Below, piece by piece: positions 35,641-46,154 of a stretch of DNA of 64,000 nt (positions within the stretch are counted from its first letter, which is position 1; each line of letters opens with the position of its first letter). The translations under genes and the position numbers were made by a program. Below the pieces are notes generated by a model. That model was not told where the DNA came from, ran no database searches, and worked only from the letters and a program-made list of their open reading frames with translations. The DNA is from Phascolarctos cinereus (taxonomy: Eukaryota; Chordata; Mammalia; Diprotodontia; Phascolarctidae), in assembly GCF_002099425.1 (NCBI RefSeq), contig NW_018344015.1:7044001-7108000 (forward strand). Direction: 5' to 3'.

Positions 35641-38600
35641 CTTCAAAAAGAAGTTCTACAAGGTCTGTTTTAATGAACTGATAAGAATCATTTGCAATTA
35701 GCAGCTTCAGCCTATATATCATTTATAATGATCCCATTTTTAAACTTACAAAACAGCATTTTTTAAAATCTTACAAAGAATCCCAGCACACTTGTGCACG
35801 GGTATGCAATTGCGAGTTTAAGTTCAACATATCTAACCTAAATTTAAGTCACACCTTTTGAGAACCATTGATATAAACAACGTAAAATTCTTAAATAATT
35901 TATTCTTTCAGTTCATTACCCATACAATTGGCTTTAACATCAATGAAAAAATCAACATTTTAAACATTAGTAACTAATACTTCTGAGAAAAAGATATAAT
36001 TTTGTAGAGTTTATTTACATATTACACACACCTCTACAAAGTATGTTTTATTATATAAAATGTTAAATGATAAAAAAAATTCCCTAATATGGATCAGGTA
36101 ACTCCAAATTATTGGATTCTTATGACATTTTTTAAAATCACACGCACATTACAGGGTGCCTACTTTCTAGTTTTCCAGAGCAAAGAGGTCCCCCAATTTA
36201 AGTAAGTGTAGATCTTAAAGATGCTTCAGGTAAAAAAAAGTCCAAATGATGAATAAGTTTGGAATGTAGGAACTCCAAAGTCTAAAGGAAATAGGCTTAC
36301 CCAGCTTCAATATTCAGGGAGAATTCTAAAAAGAATTTTGATATATAAAGCAAAGTATTTATAGTGGATCACTAACTCTTCTTAGCTGTCACTCGATGAA
36401 AGAACAAAAGGAAATAGGCCAATGTTGCAGCAAAAAGGGCTTGTGGCAGATAAGAACTTTCTGGCAATGGGAATTGTTAATGGATGGCTTCCGGCCCTGA
36501 AGATGTTTAAAAATGGAAGACTGGACAGATTAGGTACAGTCCATGCAGAAGAAAATAAAAGAGGATAGATTATTTTTGGAACTTTACTTCCAACCAGTTA
36601 CTTTCATGATTATCTCATAGTTTCATTGTACCTACAAGCTAAGGAAGAAATGGATGTTGCCATTCCCTTATTAAAGATGGCAGAACCTTGGGTATTAGGT
36701 ACCTTGCTTCCTAGTCTAATAACTTTGATTGTCAGAAGAAGAATGCTTCAAGTACAAGCAACAGGGATGGTTTTCTTCACCAAAAATCCATGTGATGTTA
36801 CATATACCAAACTCTGACTAGATTTTCTAGCAAGAGACCTATACCTTTCTTTAATGCTTTAATCTTCCAATAGTATTCAAGAAGGAAACTGTGGATGTCA
36901 TAGAGAAGTCCATGGAACTTTTGTAACTACTACCCAAAAAAAATGTTGTTTGGGATCCAGCAGAACTAAAATGAATATTTAGCACTGCATTAGAACAAAA
37001 AATAGAACTATAAAAATCTTTAAGTGGGTGTATGCCCTCCCCCAAACTATAAATGGATGAGAATGTTTTCATAGAATTTATAGTAAATAGTTGCCACTCA
37101 TTGTATGAAAAAATCTATATTAAAAAATAATATTTAGAAATGAACTTTTTCTGAACTTTTTCTATCTCTTAACAAAATTAGACATAAATGTAAGTTAACT
37201 ATTTCATCTAGAAACTTGGTCTTTGTCCAGGTCAATCAATCAACAAGCACCTACTATGTGCTAGAAACTGTGCTAAGTGTTGGTCCAGTCTCCCTTCTGG
37301 TTGTATCACAAACAAATGTCTCCCTGCTTTAATAATATCTCGACCACTCAGGTTTCCTAATCTACAACTGAGTTATAATAGCTGTTAATAATGTCTTACC
37401 CAATAGATCTTGACAAGTATGGAATGCCTTAACAAGAAGCAATAGGCTGACAGCTTTTTTTTTTTTGACTGCCCCACTAATTTTGATCCTCTCTTCTAGA
37501 CTGCTCATGCGATGGTCCCTAAAAACCTCACAACAAATGCAGAAAATCAGAAATATTAAATGTTCTTTTGGACCATAATGCAATAAAAATTAAATTCAGT
37601 AAAGGTCCATAGAATCATAGATTAACAATTAATTGAAACTAAATAATCTAATCAAGTAATCATCCTTATTGCTCCAGTGGCAGTGCTCCAGAGTCTTATC
37701 AGAATTCTGTAGCTGATAAATCACATCTACTAAATCTTATGACATCAACATTTAACTATTCTTTATAATGAAGAAAACTGAAAGTGTCTTGATAATCCAT
37801 GGGAATAAGATTAAGATTTTGTGACAGATTTACACAGGAAAGCAAAAATGAAACTCAATTCAATATGTTTCATGTTTTAATAATCCTATTGAGTTTTAAA
37901 AATATGTAAATCATCAAGCTGTCATCTAAAGCTCAATTTACATTAAATTTTATTATGCATTACACAAAAATATGATTATCAACTGGTAATTCTTGGCTTT
38001 GAAATATTTAACTATTGAGATATTACATCTTTACCTAATTTAGGTGACACTTCCTCAAAACCAAAATCTAGAATGGCATTATGCACTAACTTCCATTTGT
38101 TACTCCAAATACAAGTATCTAAGAGAACTATGGGAAAGCCATTTGTAAATGATATTTGCTATCTAAAGAGAGAGTTAAAATCACTTTCATACCGATTGAG
38201 TAGATAGCCAACCACTTGATTTAATGCTATGAGACAATGAAAGCCATAAGAAGAAAAAAAATCATTTCATGAAAATCTTCCCAAATCACATTAGGAAGAA
38301 AACACATAGAGAAAAGATGTGAAATTTAAGTAAGTGTGGTTAATTTCAGCTACAATCATCTTAATGATGCCTCTACTGAAATAATCTTATATGTAGAGCC
38401 AACTTTTCTACCTAAATCAAAAAAATTCTGAAAATGTTTGATTTCTATTAAATATAAACCTCATTTGTTATCTCAAGGCATGAATTTAGTTTCCAAATAG
38501 TTTCAGTTTAAAGAGGGGGAAAAAAAAACCTTGACTAAACCCAAAGCAATTAAAAAACCCACTATTACCAACCATTAAACAGCAATTTAAAAAATAATAT

Positions 38601-39430
38601 GTCAAATTCTAACATCTTTATACACTTTTGAGGCCCAAGGAACTAAAAACATTTAATTTCTTTAATTTTTCTAAACGCATATAATTTTTTTATAGCTAAA
38701 AACCTATATTCTTAATACTGGGTGCCTTAAGCTGCTAAATGTCAATTTATTACTGACATCAACTTCTGATATATTTAGGAGCCAGCTGTATTGAAAGATT
38801 ACCTGTCATAATCAGCGATCTAAATACTATATCCTACGACTACTCACATACAACATGCACCAGTTCCTCACATTTACAATATCATTGTTCCTGTCGCCCC
38901 TCCCTAATGCTCCTACAGTACTTTGATAGTATCGGATTAATGTCCACAGCCGCAGCCTGGGCTCCATCAGACCGCATTAGAACTGCAATCGCATAACTCC
39001 TTTTCATTACAGTACAATCTAACAGCAACCAAGCAGGGAGGGTCCCTTTACCACTACTTCACCCATTCCCTCCTCTCTCCTCCCCCACTACCCCCCCCCG
39101 CCAAAATGTATCTTTCTCCTTTCACACCTAGGTGACCTGTTTCTTTTGAAGCCATATCCAGCTGAAACAGTATGACAGAGGACAGCCAGCCCCAGGCTCT
39201 GGGGGGAAAAAAAAGCTTTCAACTGGGTGGGGTTGGGAAAGAGCAGAGGGCAATGAGTTGCTATGCAAAGCAGAGCCACCAAGAACAAAATAAGGTTGTC
39301 ATACATCTAGCTGCATTGTGCTGCATCATCCCACTCCTGCCAGATCATGATTAAATATACTTAAAAAAACCGAACTAATCCAAGGCATTGATTCTTCCTT
39401 CCCTGAGGCCCATCTTCAGATACTTTTCTC
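35641..39430. other. SINE-poor, AT-rich single-copy-looking interval left of the CpG island
   Basis: No SINE or L1 copy is recognised over nearly 3.8 kb, apart from a 50-base L2 end at 37231-37282. Open frames (36626-36817, 36851-37072, 37362-37583) have no recognisable domain. If the CpG island drives a leftward gene, this is part of its first intron. CpG becomes more frequent from about 38,880 on. Confidence 0.5.
37231..37282 (-). mobile_element. L2 LINE 3'-end fragment
   Basis: caatcaatcaacaagcacct, actatgtgctagaaactgtg and ctaagtgttgg are the reverse complement of the last 50 bases of L2. Confidence 0.7.
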
Positions 39431-39440
39431 ACCTGTTTTC
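39427..39440 (-). other. Candidate splice donor CAG|GTGAGA (minus strand)
   Basis: On the minus strand the bases from 39440 read GAAAACAGGTGAGAAAAG. The GT is at 39432-39431, and CAG|GTGAGA is a near-ideal donor. It lies about 300 bases left of the CpG-rich zone. A possible acceptor AG with a weak pyrimidine run lies at 39478-39479, which would make a tiny 45-base exon; otherwise the donor would end a longer first exon. Function is inferred only. Confidence 0.35.
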
Positions 39441-39763
39441 GGTTTTTTCTTCTTAAAATTCAAGACGGTTTGCAAAGCCTGCAATCATATGAGGCTCTCT
39501 TCCCAATATGGAGAAAGGAGGAGGGAGGGGGAACAACTGTAAATCTGATTGCAGCAGATTGACACTTTTCCCATCACAAAAGCTAAGAGAACGACCAAAC
39601 GCAAGAAAATAGGGTGTGGGAGCAGGGAGGAAGAAGGGTTCCCAAACCAGCACACCTCTAGGGGGCCAGAACAGAGAGATGACTGGGTCTCTACAAACCT
39701 GTTGAAGAACACCGAAGACCGAAAAAGCAGCCTGTTCCCAGCACCGTGGCTGCTCACGCCCAG

Positions 39764-39830
39764 TCCAGAGAGAGTGGGAAATGAAGAGGAGGAGAAAGAG
39801 GAGAAGGAGGAGGAGGGAAGGAAAAGGAGG
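39764..39830. repeat. Polypurine GGA/GAA tract in the CpG island shoulder
   Basis: The plus strand is nearly all purine (gaagaggaggagaaagagga and on) up to the hairpin arm at 39829. Purine-only runs at promoters can form triplex or single-stranded DNA. The Glu/Arg-rich translation is an artefact. Confidence 0.85.
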
Positions 39831-39871
39831 CGGGAGCAGCAGCAGCAGCAGGAGCTGCTGCTGCTCCCGCC
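39829..39871. repeat. Perfect 18-bp inverted repeat with 7-base loop (AGC/GCT hairpin)
   Basis: The left arm GGCGGGAGCAGCAGCAGC (39829-39846) is the exact reverse complement of the right arm GCTGCTGCTGCTCCCGCC (39854-39871), with loop agcagga between. It is built on AGC triplets but the GGCGGG/CCCGCC ends show it is more than a simple triplet run. If transcribed in a 5' UTR it would fold into a very stable stem on either strand. Further AGC triplets follow at 39882-39899. Confidence 0.95.
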
Positions 39872-40407
39872 GCCTCCAGCTCAGCAGCAGCAGAGCAGCT
39901 CAGGACCACGCCTGGTTGCATCTCTTGTACCGTTACATCCAGCAACCTAGGTCACCAAGCACTGCAAGCGACCCCTGTCATTTCCATCCACTCACCCAGG
40001 TGCCCTCTCTCCTACCTTTCTGATCCTCCTTTACACATACACAGACAGGCGCACACACACACCCCAATCCAAGCAGCCAAAGGTGGATTTTTTTCTTTCT
40101 TTCTTTCTTTTTGTGAAACTCACTAAAATATGCGCTCGAGAGCCTCAGTACCCCTTCTCTCTTTAATGCCCCCCCAGGAAAAAAACTGGGAAAATGAAGC
40201 ACACAGCTTAAAGGAGAAAGGCAAAGGGGAGGAGGGATGTCTACTGCAACCTAATGATGGAGCCTCTGCAACAGTCACACACTACCATGTCTGCAGCTGC
40301 CAGACTGCAGAGCCTGCCTGCTGCCTTCTCTCCGTCTTGCTCATTCCCTAGGCCCTGAATCCAGCCCCAAGCGCCCTTTTTCTCGCCCACTGCCCTGCAA
40401 TAATAAT

Positions 40408-40432
40408 AGAAACACTTTTTTAAAGTGTTTTA
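40408..40432. repeat. Short inverted repeat AAACACTTT/AAAGTGTTT
   Basis: Arms 40410-40418 and 40422-40430 pair perfectly across three bases, an AT-rich island inside GC-rich DNA. It could be a protein-binding palindrome; no factor is assigned. Confidence 0.6.
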
Positions 40433-40739
40433 AAGAGTGGGTCTCCAGCCCTGCAATCCCCTACTCACCCCTGCTGCCCCTCCCTCCCTCCCGGTTTCTG
40501 CAGCCTCCCCTCCCCCCCTCCTTCCAACCTCAGCGCTGGGAAAGGGTCAGCGTGATTCCTCCTCGTTGTCGTCCTGGCATAACACCTTAAGGTCCACAGC
40601 CCCCCGCCCCGAACCCTGTGCCGCCCCCTCTCGCAATCCTCTCCTACCCACCTAGCCCGGGGGTTGGGAAGGCAAAGGAGGCGTTCAGTGAGTTGGCATC
40701 TTGTCCGCAGAACGACAACCGCAGCCTCAGGGCCCTTAC

Positions 40740-41250
40740 CTCTTCGGGGTCCGGGGAGATGGAGAGGGTGGGGGGGGTGGGGGGCGCCGGGGTCCCGTCC
40801 TCCTCCTGGGCAGCTGGGTAGGGTGAGAGGCGGCTCGTCGGTGCTGGCAGCCGCCGTGGGGGTCGGGGCTCACAGGACAGGACCGGGCGCTGTGCAGTGC
40901 AGCGCTGCGCTCCCGGAGGAGATGAAGGGAAGGGAGGGACTGGAGGAATCCGCAGCCCACACAGCAACAGCTGCACTGATTCAGGAGGCAGGCGGGAGGG
41001 AGGGCGGGAGCTGGGGAGGGGTGGGAGAGAGGGGGCGGGGAGATGGATGCTGCACAGACACCCACCCACAAACCTCTCCTCCTCCTCCTCCCTCTCGCTC
41101 GCGCTCCCCACCGCCACCACACAAACAGTTTCCCTCTCCCTCTGTGAGAGTACCCACCGCCCTCTGTCCGTCTTCTCCCCAGCGCTTCTCCAGCCCCTAG
41201 CCCCCTCCCCTCCCCCCGCCCCCGGCCTCCTCCCAGCTACCTGCAGCTAG
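40740..41250 (-). other. Putative non-coding first exon, minus strand (gene unknown)
   Basis: On the minus strand the GC-rich sequence ends in CCCGAAGAG|GTAAGGGCC, a good donor (GAG|GTAAGG, GT at 40739-40738). The stretch upstream to about 41050 has no ATG on this strand, so it would be 5' UTR. A second possible donor, CTGCAG|GTAGCT, lies at about 41241-41236. The start is a guess from the CpG-island edge, and no partner exon was recognised. The long open frame across it begins at GTG and is proline/arginine-rich noise. Confidence 0.35.
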
Positions 41251-41450
41251 CGCCTTCTCTTGGCTGGAGCTGATAAACAAGTGCGCTTGCATATTCACCT
41301 CCCTCCGCATTCCTGCTTTCCTATCCTCAGCCCCCAAGTCTGGGCCTGGAAGCCTGGCACCCCGATTGGGGCCACTGCCGCCTCAGGAGGAGAGGGAGCG
41401 CCAGGGACAATGGGGGCTTTGTCCCCACCGCCCAAGAGGGCCAATTTCAC

Positions 41451-42544
41451 GTTTAATTGAAGACTAATTCGATTATCACCATGGAAAGGGGCAGTCTAAT
41501 TCTGACCGTGACTTCGCTCAGTCTCTTTTCTTCCTCTCTGTTTTTCATTTTGTAACAATGGACAAAGTTTGTTTTCTGGGTTTGGGGGTTTTAAGTGGGT
41601 GGGTTACTTGTTTTTGTTTTAAATCTAGAAGGTAATGCTTGTAGGTTTCTGCTTAGATTAGAGAAAGGCGACATCGCTGTTGGGCGCCTTTTTTTTTTTA
41701 AAGTTTCTCAATTCTCTGGGTCAAGTTCTTCCTTTGTGAGTTCTTTTAACCCTTTCTACCTAGGTACTCGAACTCCAGCCTTTTAGCCCTGAGGCAAGCA
41801 TACCCGAATGGCCCCCGCCACCCTTTTGAGATAAAATGTTCCTCCAGGCTAACAAGCTGTCAGTCACTATTCAGTAATTGACCAGCCAAGGATCTCATCA
41901 AAACTTATTTACATTAGCTAGAAATCTGAGCTTTTGAAAGTAAGCTCCTACAAAAGTTGTGGTTACTAGCCCAGATCTAAGGAAAACGTGAGCACTATAC
42001 ACTTTTTTTAATTATTTATGCTCAAGAGAACTGTTGAACTTTTTCTTCTGAAGGATCCCCCAAACCTTAAAACAAAAACTGACCTAGAAAGGTTCGAGAA
42101 CCTCATCGCTGATGTGCAGCTATTTCAAGGCAATAGCTCTAAGACCTAGTATATTTAGTTGGGTTTTTTTTCTTTTAAACTGTTTACAGATGAATACCGT
42201 GTTTTTCTAAAAATGCAGAAATTTGAACTGGCAACTATGGTTAACATGCACATACACATGCGCATGTATGCTCATAAAAATTAACCAAAAGTTATTTCTT
42301 GCCTAATATACCTAATCACCCTACTCAGAATGCTGTCTACCCCAAAAGTCAGGGTCTCAATTTAGATGGCCTAAGGCTTCAAAGTAGAAACAAAAAATTG
42401 TAATGTTGAAAACACATAAAAAGTGATTAAGTTATAAACATTCTCTTTTTTCTTCCCTTTATAATGCCTTTTGAGTTCCAAACCTACCCTGCATTCATTT
42501 TTATATTCTATTTATAATTGTATATGTATATGTTGTTTTCTTTC
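41451..42544. other. Non-coding flank of the CpG island, no repeats recognised
   Basis: Single-copy-looking sequence right of the CpG island. The frames (41595-41786) show no domain. It could hold upstream control sequence for a leftward gene, but nothing specific can be supported. Confidence 0.5.
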
Positions 42545-42598
42545 ATGGTGTTTGGCACATAGTAAGTGCTTAATAAATGTTTGTCGGTTGATTGAATT
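42545..42598 (+). mobile_element. L2 LINE 3'-end fragment
   Basis: tggtgtttggcacatagtaa, gtgcttaataaatgtttgtc and ggttgattga are the last bases of L2 on plus. Confidence 0.75.
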
Positions 42599-44215
42599 AG
42601 ATAAACATTTTTAAAAGCTTTAAAATTGGTAGTATCCTGTGATACTGGTAAATAATTTTAATTCTGAACATTTTCAGTTTAGAAGGAAAGGGACCTAAGG
42701 GTCAAAAAAATCAGTCATTTAGCTTTTCATGAGTAAAATAAATATTTTCACATGTTATACTTCAGTGTTTCAGAAGTTGAAGGAAATAAATAAAGCGTTT
42801 TTCAGGAAGGCCATCAGATCAATCAATCAAAACAAAAACATGAAAACATCATAAAGGTAAGCACAGGGAAAATAGCACACTGGAAATGAACTCTGAGCCT
42901 GACAACTGAGTTTTTGCTCTTTTCAAAGTTAATGAAATACACACACACACAAAATAGAGTCACTGGGGAAATAAATTGCTTAAACACTTCCAAAGTTATT
43001 TTTAGGAGTGGTCTTAAAATATTTTCTTTATCTCTCCACCACTAGACTGGTTAATCTTCTTTTGGCTAGCTCCAGTATAGAACATATCCTATCCCCAACC
43101 CAAGTCATTTTATGCTTTCTCCCTCAGAGAAGGCAACATGTTCCCTGAGCCTTCCAGGTTATATGGCATTGTACCTGAGACTGTAAGAATTTACCAACTT
43201 TAATAGCTTGTTAAGAATGATTCCGAAATTCACAATGTGAGGGCTACTGATTTAAAGTTTTATTGTAGGACATAAGGAAAACTTTTTAAATTCAGAAATT
43301 GAGAAAGGTCCTATTAGAGAGCTGGGACTTTATCTTCAAATTATTTTATCTAGCATCTAATACATTATTAGCAATCAATAAAAACTAATAGGAATTAACA
43401 GATTCAGACTATATAAATAGTCACTAGTCATTTAATTAGTCATTAGTCATAGCTAATGAAGGAACACCCTAAAATGGAATACTTCCAGTGTAATGGGAAA
43501 TTAGTTTAGGTTCAACATTGAAAATGAGTCAAATTCAGAGAGTAAATGATTATTATTATTAATAGAAATAATTTTGATCCTGGATTAATAATAATCATAA
43601 TAATGGCTATTAGGAAAATTTTGGTTTTTACAAAAAACTTTTCATGTTCAACATTTAGTATATTGTAATGAATAAAACTAAAGAAATACTTTACTCTGTG
43701 ATTCCTTTCTCATTAAACTTCTTTTCCCTTAAAAATCTTTAGGCAAGATATTCATATTTAATTATATTTTAAAAGGCAAAAAGGACAGACTATGACAGGT
43801 GAATTTACGCCTATGAACCTCTAATTGTTAAAACAACATTTTAAGAAGAAGCTAAGTAAAAACCATAAAATGAAATGGTTAAAAAGAAAAATCAGCCTTG
43901 AATAAGAATAATACAAATACGGCCTGGATGATGATTGTTAGATTCCTTTAAGTAAACAGTGATCCCAGTGTGCCAAACCTGTTGATGTTTGATCTTTGAG
44001 GTTTTTTTTTCTTTTCTTTTTCCTGTTTGCTTCCCACAGGCTATCTACTGCAAGGATACTTTGAAATTTTAGACTCAATCTCTTCTTTTCCTCAATTGTT
44101 TCTTTGGTTGACCAGGGAATCCACTGATGCTGCATTGCTACTCAGTAGGGGTAGTTCCAGATGAAATTTGGAAGTAATTAAAGTTTGCCCCCATTCTTTC
44201 CCTACTTCCTCTTTT
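42599..44215. other. Non-coding stretch, no recognised element
   Basis: AT-rich, with no SINE or LINE recognised and no gene supported. It closes the SINE-poor zone around the CpG island. Confidence 0.5.
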
Positions 44216-44218
44216 TAG

Positions 44219-44432
44219 GAAGCTAAGTGGCACAGTGGATGGAAGATCTGAGTTTGAGGTCTTAAGACACTTAATAATTTAATCTCTCTGTGCCTCAGTT
44301 TCCTTATCTATAAAATGGGAATACTAATGGAACCTACTTCACAGGATTGTTGTGAGGATCAAATGAGTTAATATTTAAAGCACTTTGCACACCTTAAAGT
44401 GCTATATAAAAGCTAACTATTATCATCATTCC
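44219..44432 (+). mobile_element. CORE-SINE
   Basis: gaagctaagtggcacagtgg, gtgcctcagtttccttatct, tgtgaggatcaaatgagtta and gtgctatataaaagctaact occur in order. Part of the head is deleted. Confidence 0.85.
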
Positions 44433-44861
44433 TCCCCTCAGGAAGGCTTTCCCTCAACATACTGAATGTCTTAATATTTTCTCAACCCTTTCTCCTATGA
44501 AAAGCTTATTTGCACTATGGTATAAATGACTGGCAGATTTATTATTAGTGTTGTTTATATTAGAAATAAGAGGAATAAGACCACTGTTTAGTATAAGGGG
44601 GAGGAATGAAATTCCTTATCATGTATTTTCACTTAGTGAATCAGAATATTTTGGGAAAGGAAAAATATTCTCAGTACTGTTGAAATCCTTTTACATGGGT
44701 GGCTTGCTTATAAGACCATCCCTATTTTCCTAAACCTCTCCAAACCAAAAATGGTCTGAATCAGTAAAAAAAAAATGTATTTATTAAGTCCCTGCTATAT
44801 GCACAACCAATAATGGTATAGTGGGAAATATAAATTTGAGGTCTTACAAAATTCTATTCTA

Positions 44862-45130
44862 ATTAATAATAGCTAACATTTATGTAGTACTTACAATGTG
44901 CCAGGCACTGTGCTAAGCATTTTACAATAATTACCTCATTTGATCCTCACAACCACACTGGGAGCTAGGTGTTATTATTATCCTCATTTTACAGATTGGG
45001 AAACTGAGACAAATAGAGGTTAAGTAACTCGCCCAGGAACACATAGCCAATAAGTATCTGAGGCTGGATTTGAACTCAGGTTTTCCTGACTGCTGGCCCA
45101 GCACTCTATCCACTTTGGCATCTAACTGCC
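44862..45130 (-). mobile_element. MIR SINE, near full length
   Basis: The plus strand reads ttatgtagtacttacaatgt, aggcactgtgctaagcattt, cattttacagattgggaaac, tgaactcaggttttcctgac and actctatccactttggcat, the reverse of MIR with its L2-like tail. Confidence 0.85.
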
Positions 45131-45164
45131 TAATTATATGACAGAGCAGATCCCTTGGATTTTC

Positions 45165-45420
45165 TTGAGTGCCACCTCATTCAAAAGACCTTTTCTTATT
45201 TCCCCAGTTTGTAGTTCCTAATTACTCTACGTACGTACATACGTGTGTGTGTGTGTGTGTGTGTGTGTGTAGTTTATATTTACTTATCTGTGGACATATT
45301 GCATCCCCCAGTAGAATGTAAGCTTTTTGAGGGCAGGTGCCTTATCTTTGTATCTTTCAAATTTAGTGCAGTGCCAGGCACAAAGGAAGTGCTTAATAAA
45401 TGTTCATTAATTCATTAGTA
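45165..45420 (+). mobile_element. L2 LINE 3' UTR with (GT)n inside
   Basis: gagtgccacctcattcaaaa, acttatctgtggacatattg, agaatgtaagctttttgagg, gcaggtgccttatctttgta and gtgcttaataaatgttcatt give the L2 3' end on plus. A (GT)14 run at 45243-45270 has expanded inside. Confidence 0.85.
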
Positions 45421-45697
45421 TTTCTCACTACTCACCAATTATATGACTAATCTTTCAGCTACTCCAAAGAAAAATCTTTATTTACAGGAAGAATGGAAAC
45501 CCAGGCCATATAAGAATCAGCTGAAGAACTGAGAATGTTTAACCAAGAAGAAGAGGTAGCAACATTAAGCCTATACTATCAGAATACTGTCCCGAGTCAG
45601 GCCCACCCCTCACATAAGGCTTAAATTAAATGATGTCCCTTCAGATTCTGAGATTCTAGGATTTACAGATTTTGAACTTTAGATTGTGCTTCACATT

Positions 45698-45901
45698 TTT
45701 TTTCTTGAATCTGTTTGCTTTTTTAATTTAATTCAATTTTTTTTTAATTTTTAGGCAATTGGAGTTAAGTGACTTGCCCAGGGTCACACAACTAGTGTCA
45801 AGTGTTTGATCTGAGGCTGGATTTGAACTCAGGTCCCCCTGACTTCAGGGCCAGTGCTCTTTCTGTTACATTACCTAGCTGCCCCTTTTTTCTTGAATCT
45901 G
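45698..45901 (-). mobile_element. Marsupial tRNA-derived SINE with 16-bp target-site duplication
   Basis: The exact repeats ttttttcttgaatctg at 45698-45713 and 45886-45901 flank a full-length reverse SINE: T-rich run, ggcaattggagttaagtgac, agggtcacacaactagtgtc, ttgaactcaggtccccctga, cattacctagctgcccc. A young, clean insertion. Confidence 0.95.
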
Positions 45902-45944
45902 AATCTAGATTCCTGAAACATCAAATACTTTTTATATTACATAG

Positions 45945-46088
45945 TTTTACATTTAATTTTTATTTAGTTTTTCTCAATTACATATAAATAAGAATTTTTT
46001 TTAACATTTGTTTTTTTAAATTTTGAGTTCCAGATTCTTCCCCTCCTTTCCTATGCCCCTTCTTGAGAAGGCAAGCAATTTGATATAG

Positions 46089-46154
<66 letters not shown>

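Larger units (their letters stand above)
39700..41450. promoter_or_regulatory. CpG island, likely promoter of an unidentified gene
   Basis: Base composition changes sharply from AT-rich flanks to GC-rich, CpG-containing DNA. The densest CpG part is about 40,530-41,430. No other part of the window looks like this. CpG islands of this size in mammals usually mark a promoter and first exon. There is no clear TATA box. Poly-C/GC-box-like strings (cccctccccc, gggcgggg near 41030) are plentiful. Minus-strand splice donors inside (40739) and just left (39432) favour a leftward gene, but a bidirectional promoter cannot be excluded. Open frames across the island lack an ATG near their start or change frame freely and look like GC-rich noise. 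Confidence 0.8.

Noticed and set aside
39172-39354. ATG-led plus-strand frame of 60 residues left of the CpG island
   Set aside because: No Kozak support, no domain, and it overlaps a minus-strand frame. Probably chance.
39433-39477. Possible 45-base coding micro-exon reading LQTVLNFKKKKPKT
   Set aside because: The acceptor has a weak pyrimidine run, the only open frame has a stop just upstream, and I recognise no protein with this segment. Only the donor is kept, at low confidence.
39549-39950. 133-residue plus-strand frame with Glu/Arg and Gln runs across the CpG island
   Set aside because: It starts at TTG, not ATG, and its composition comes only from the polypurine tract and AGC hairpin.
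40644-41200. Long overlapping frames on both strands of the CpG island (158, 178 and 128 residues)
   Set aside because: GC-rich DNA has few stops. The minus frames begin at GTG, the plus and minus frames overlap fully, and no domain is visible. The minus stretch is better read as 5' UTR.
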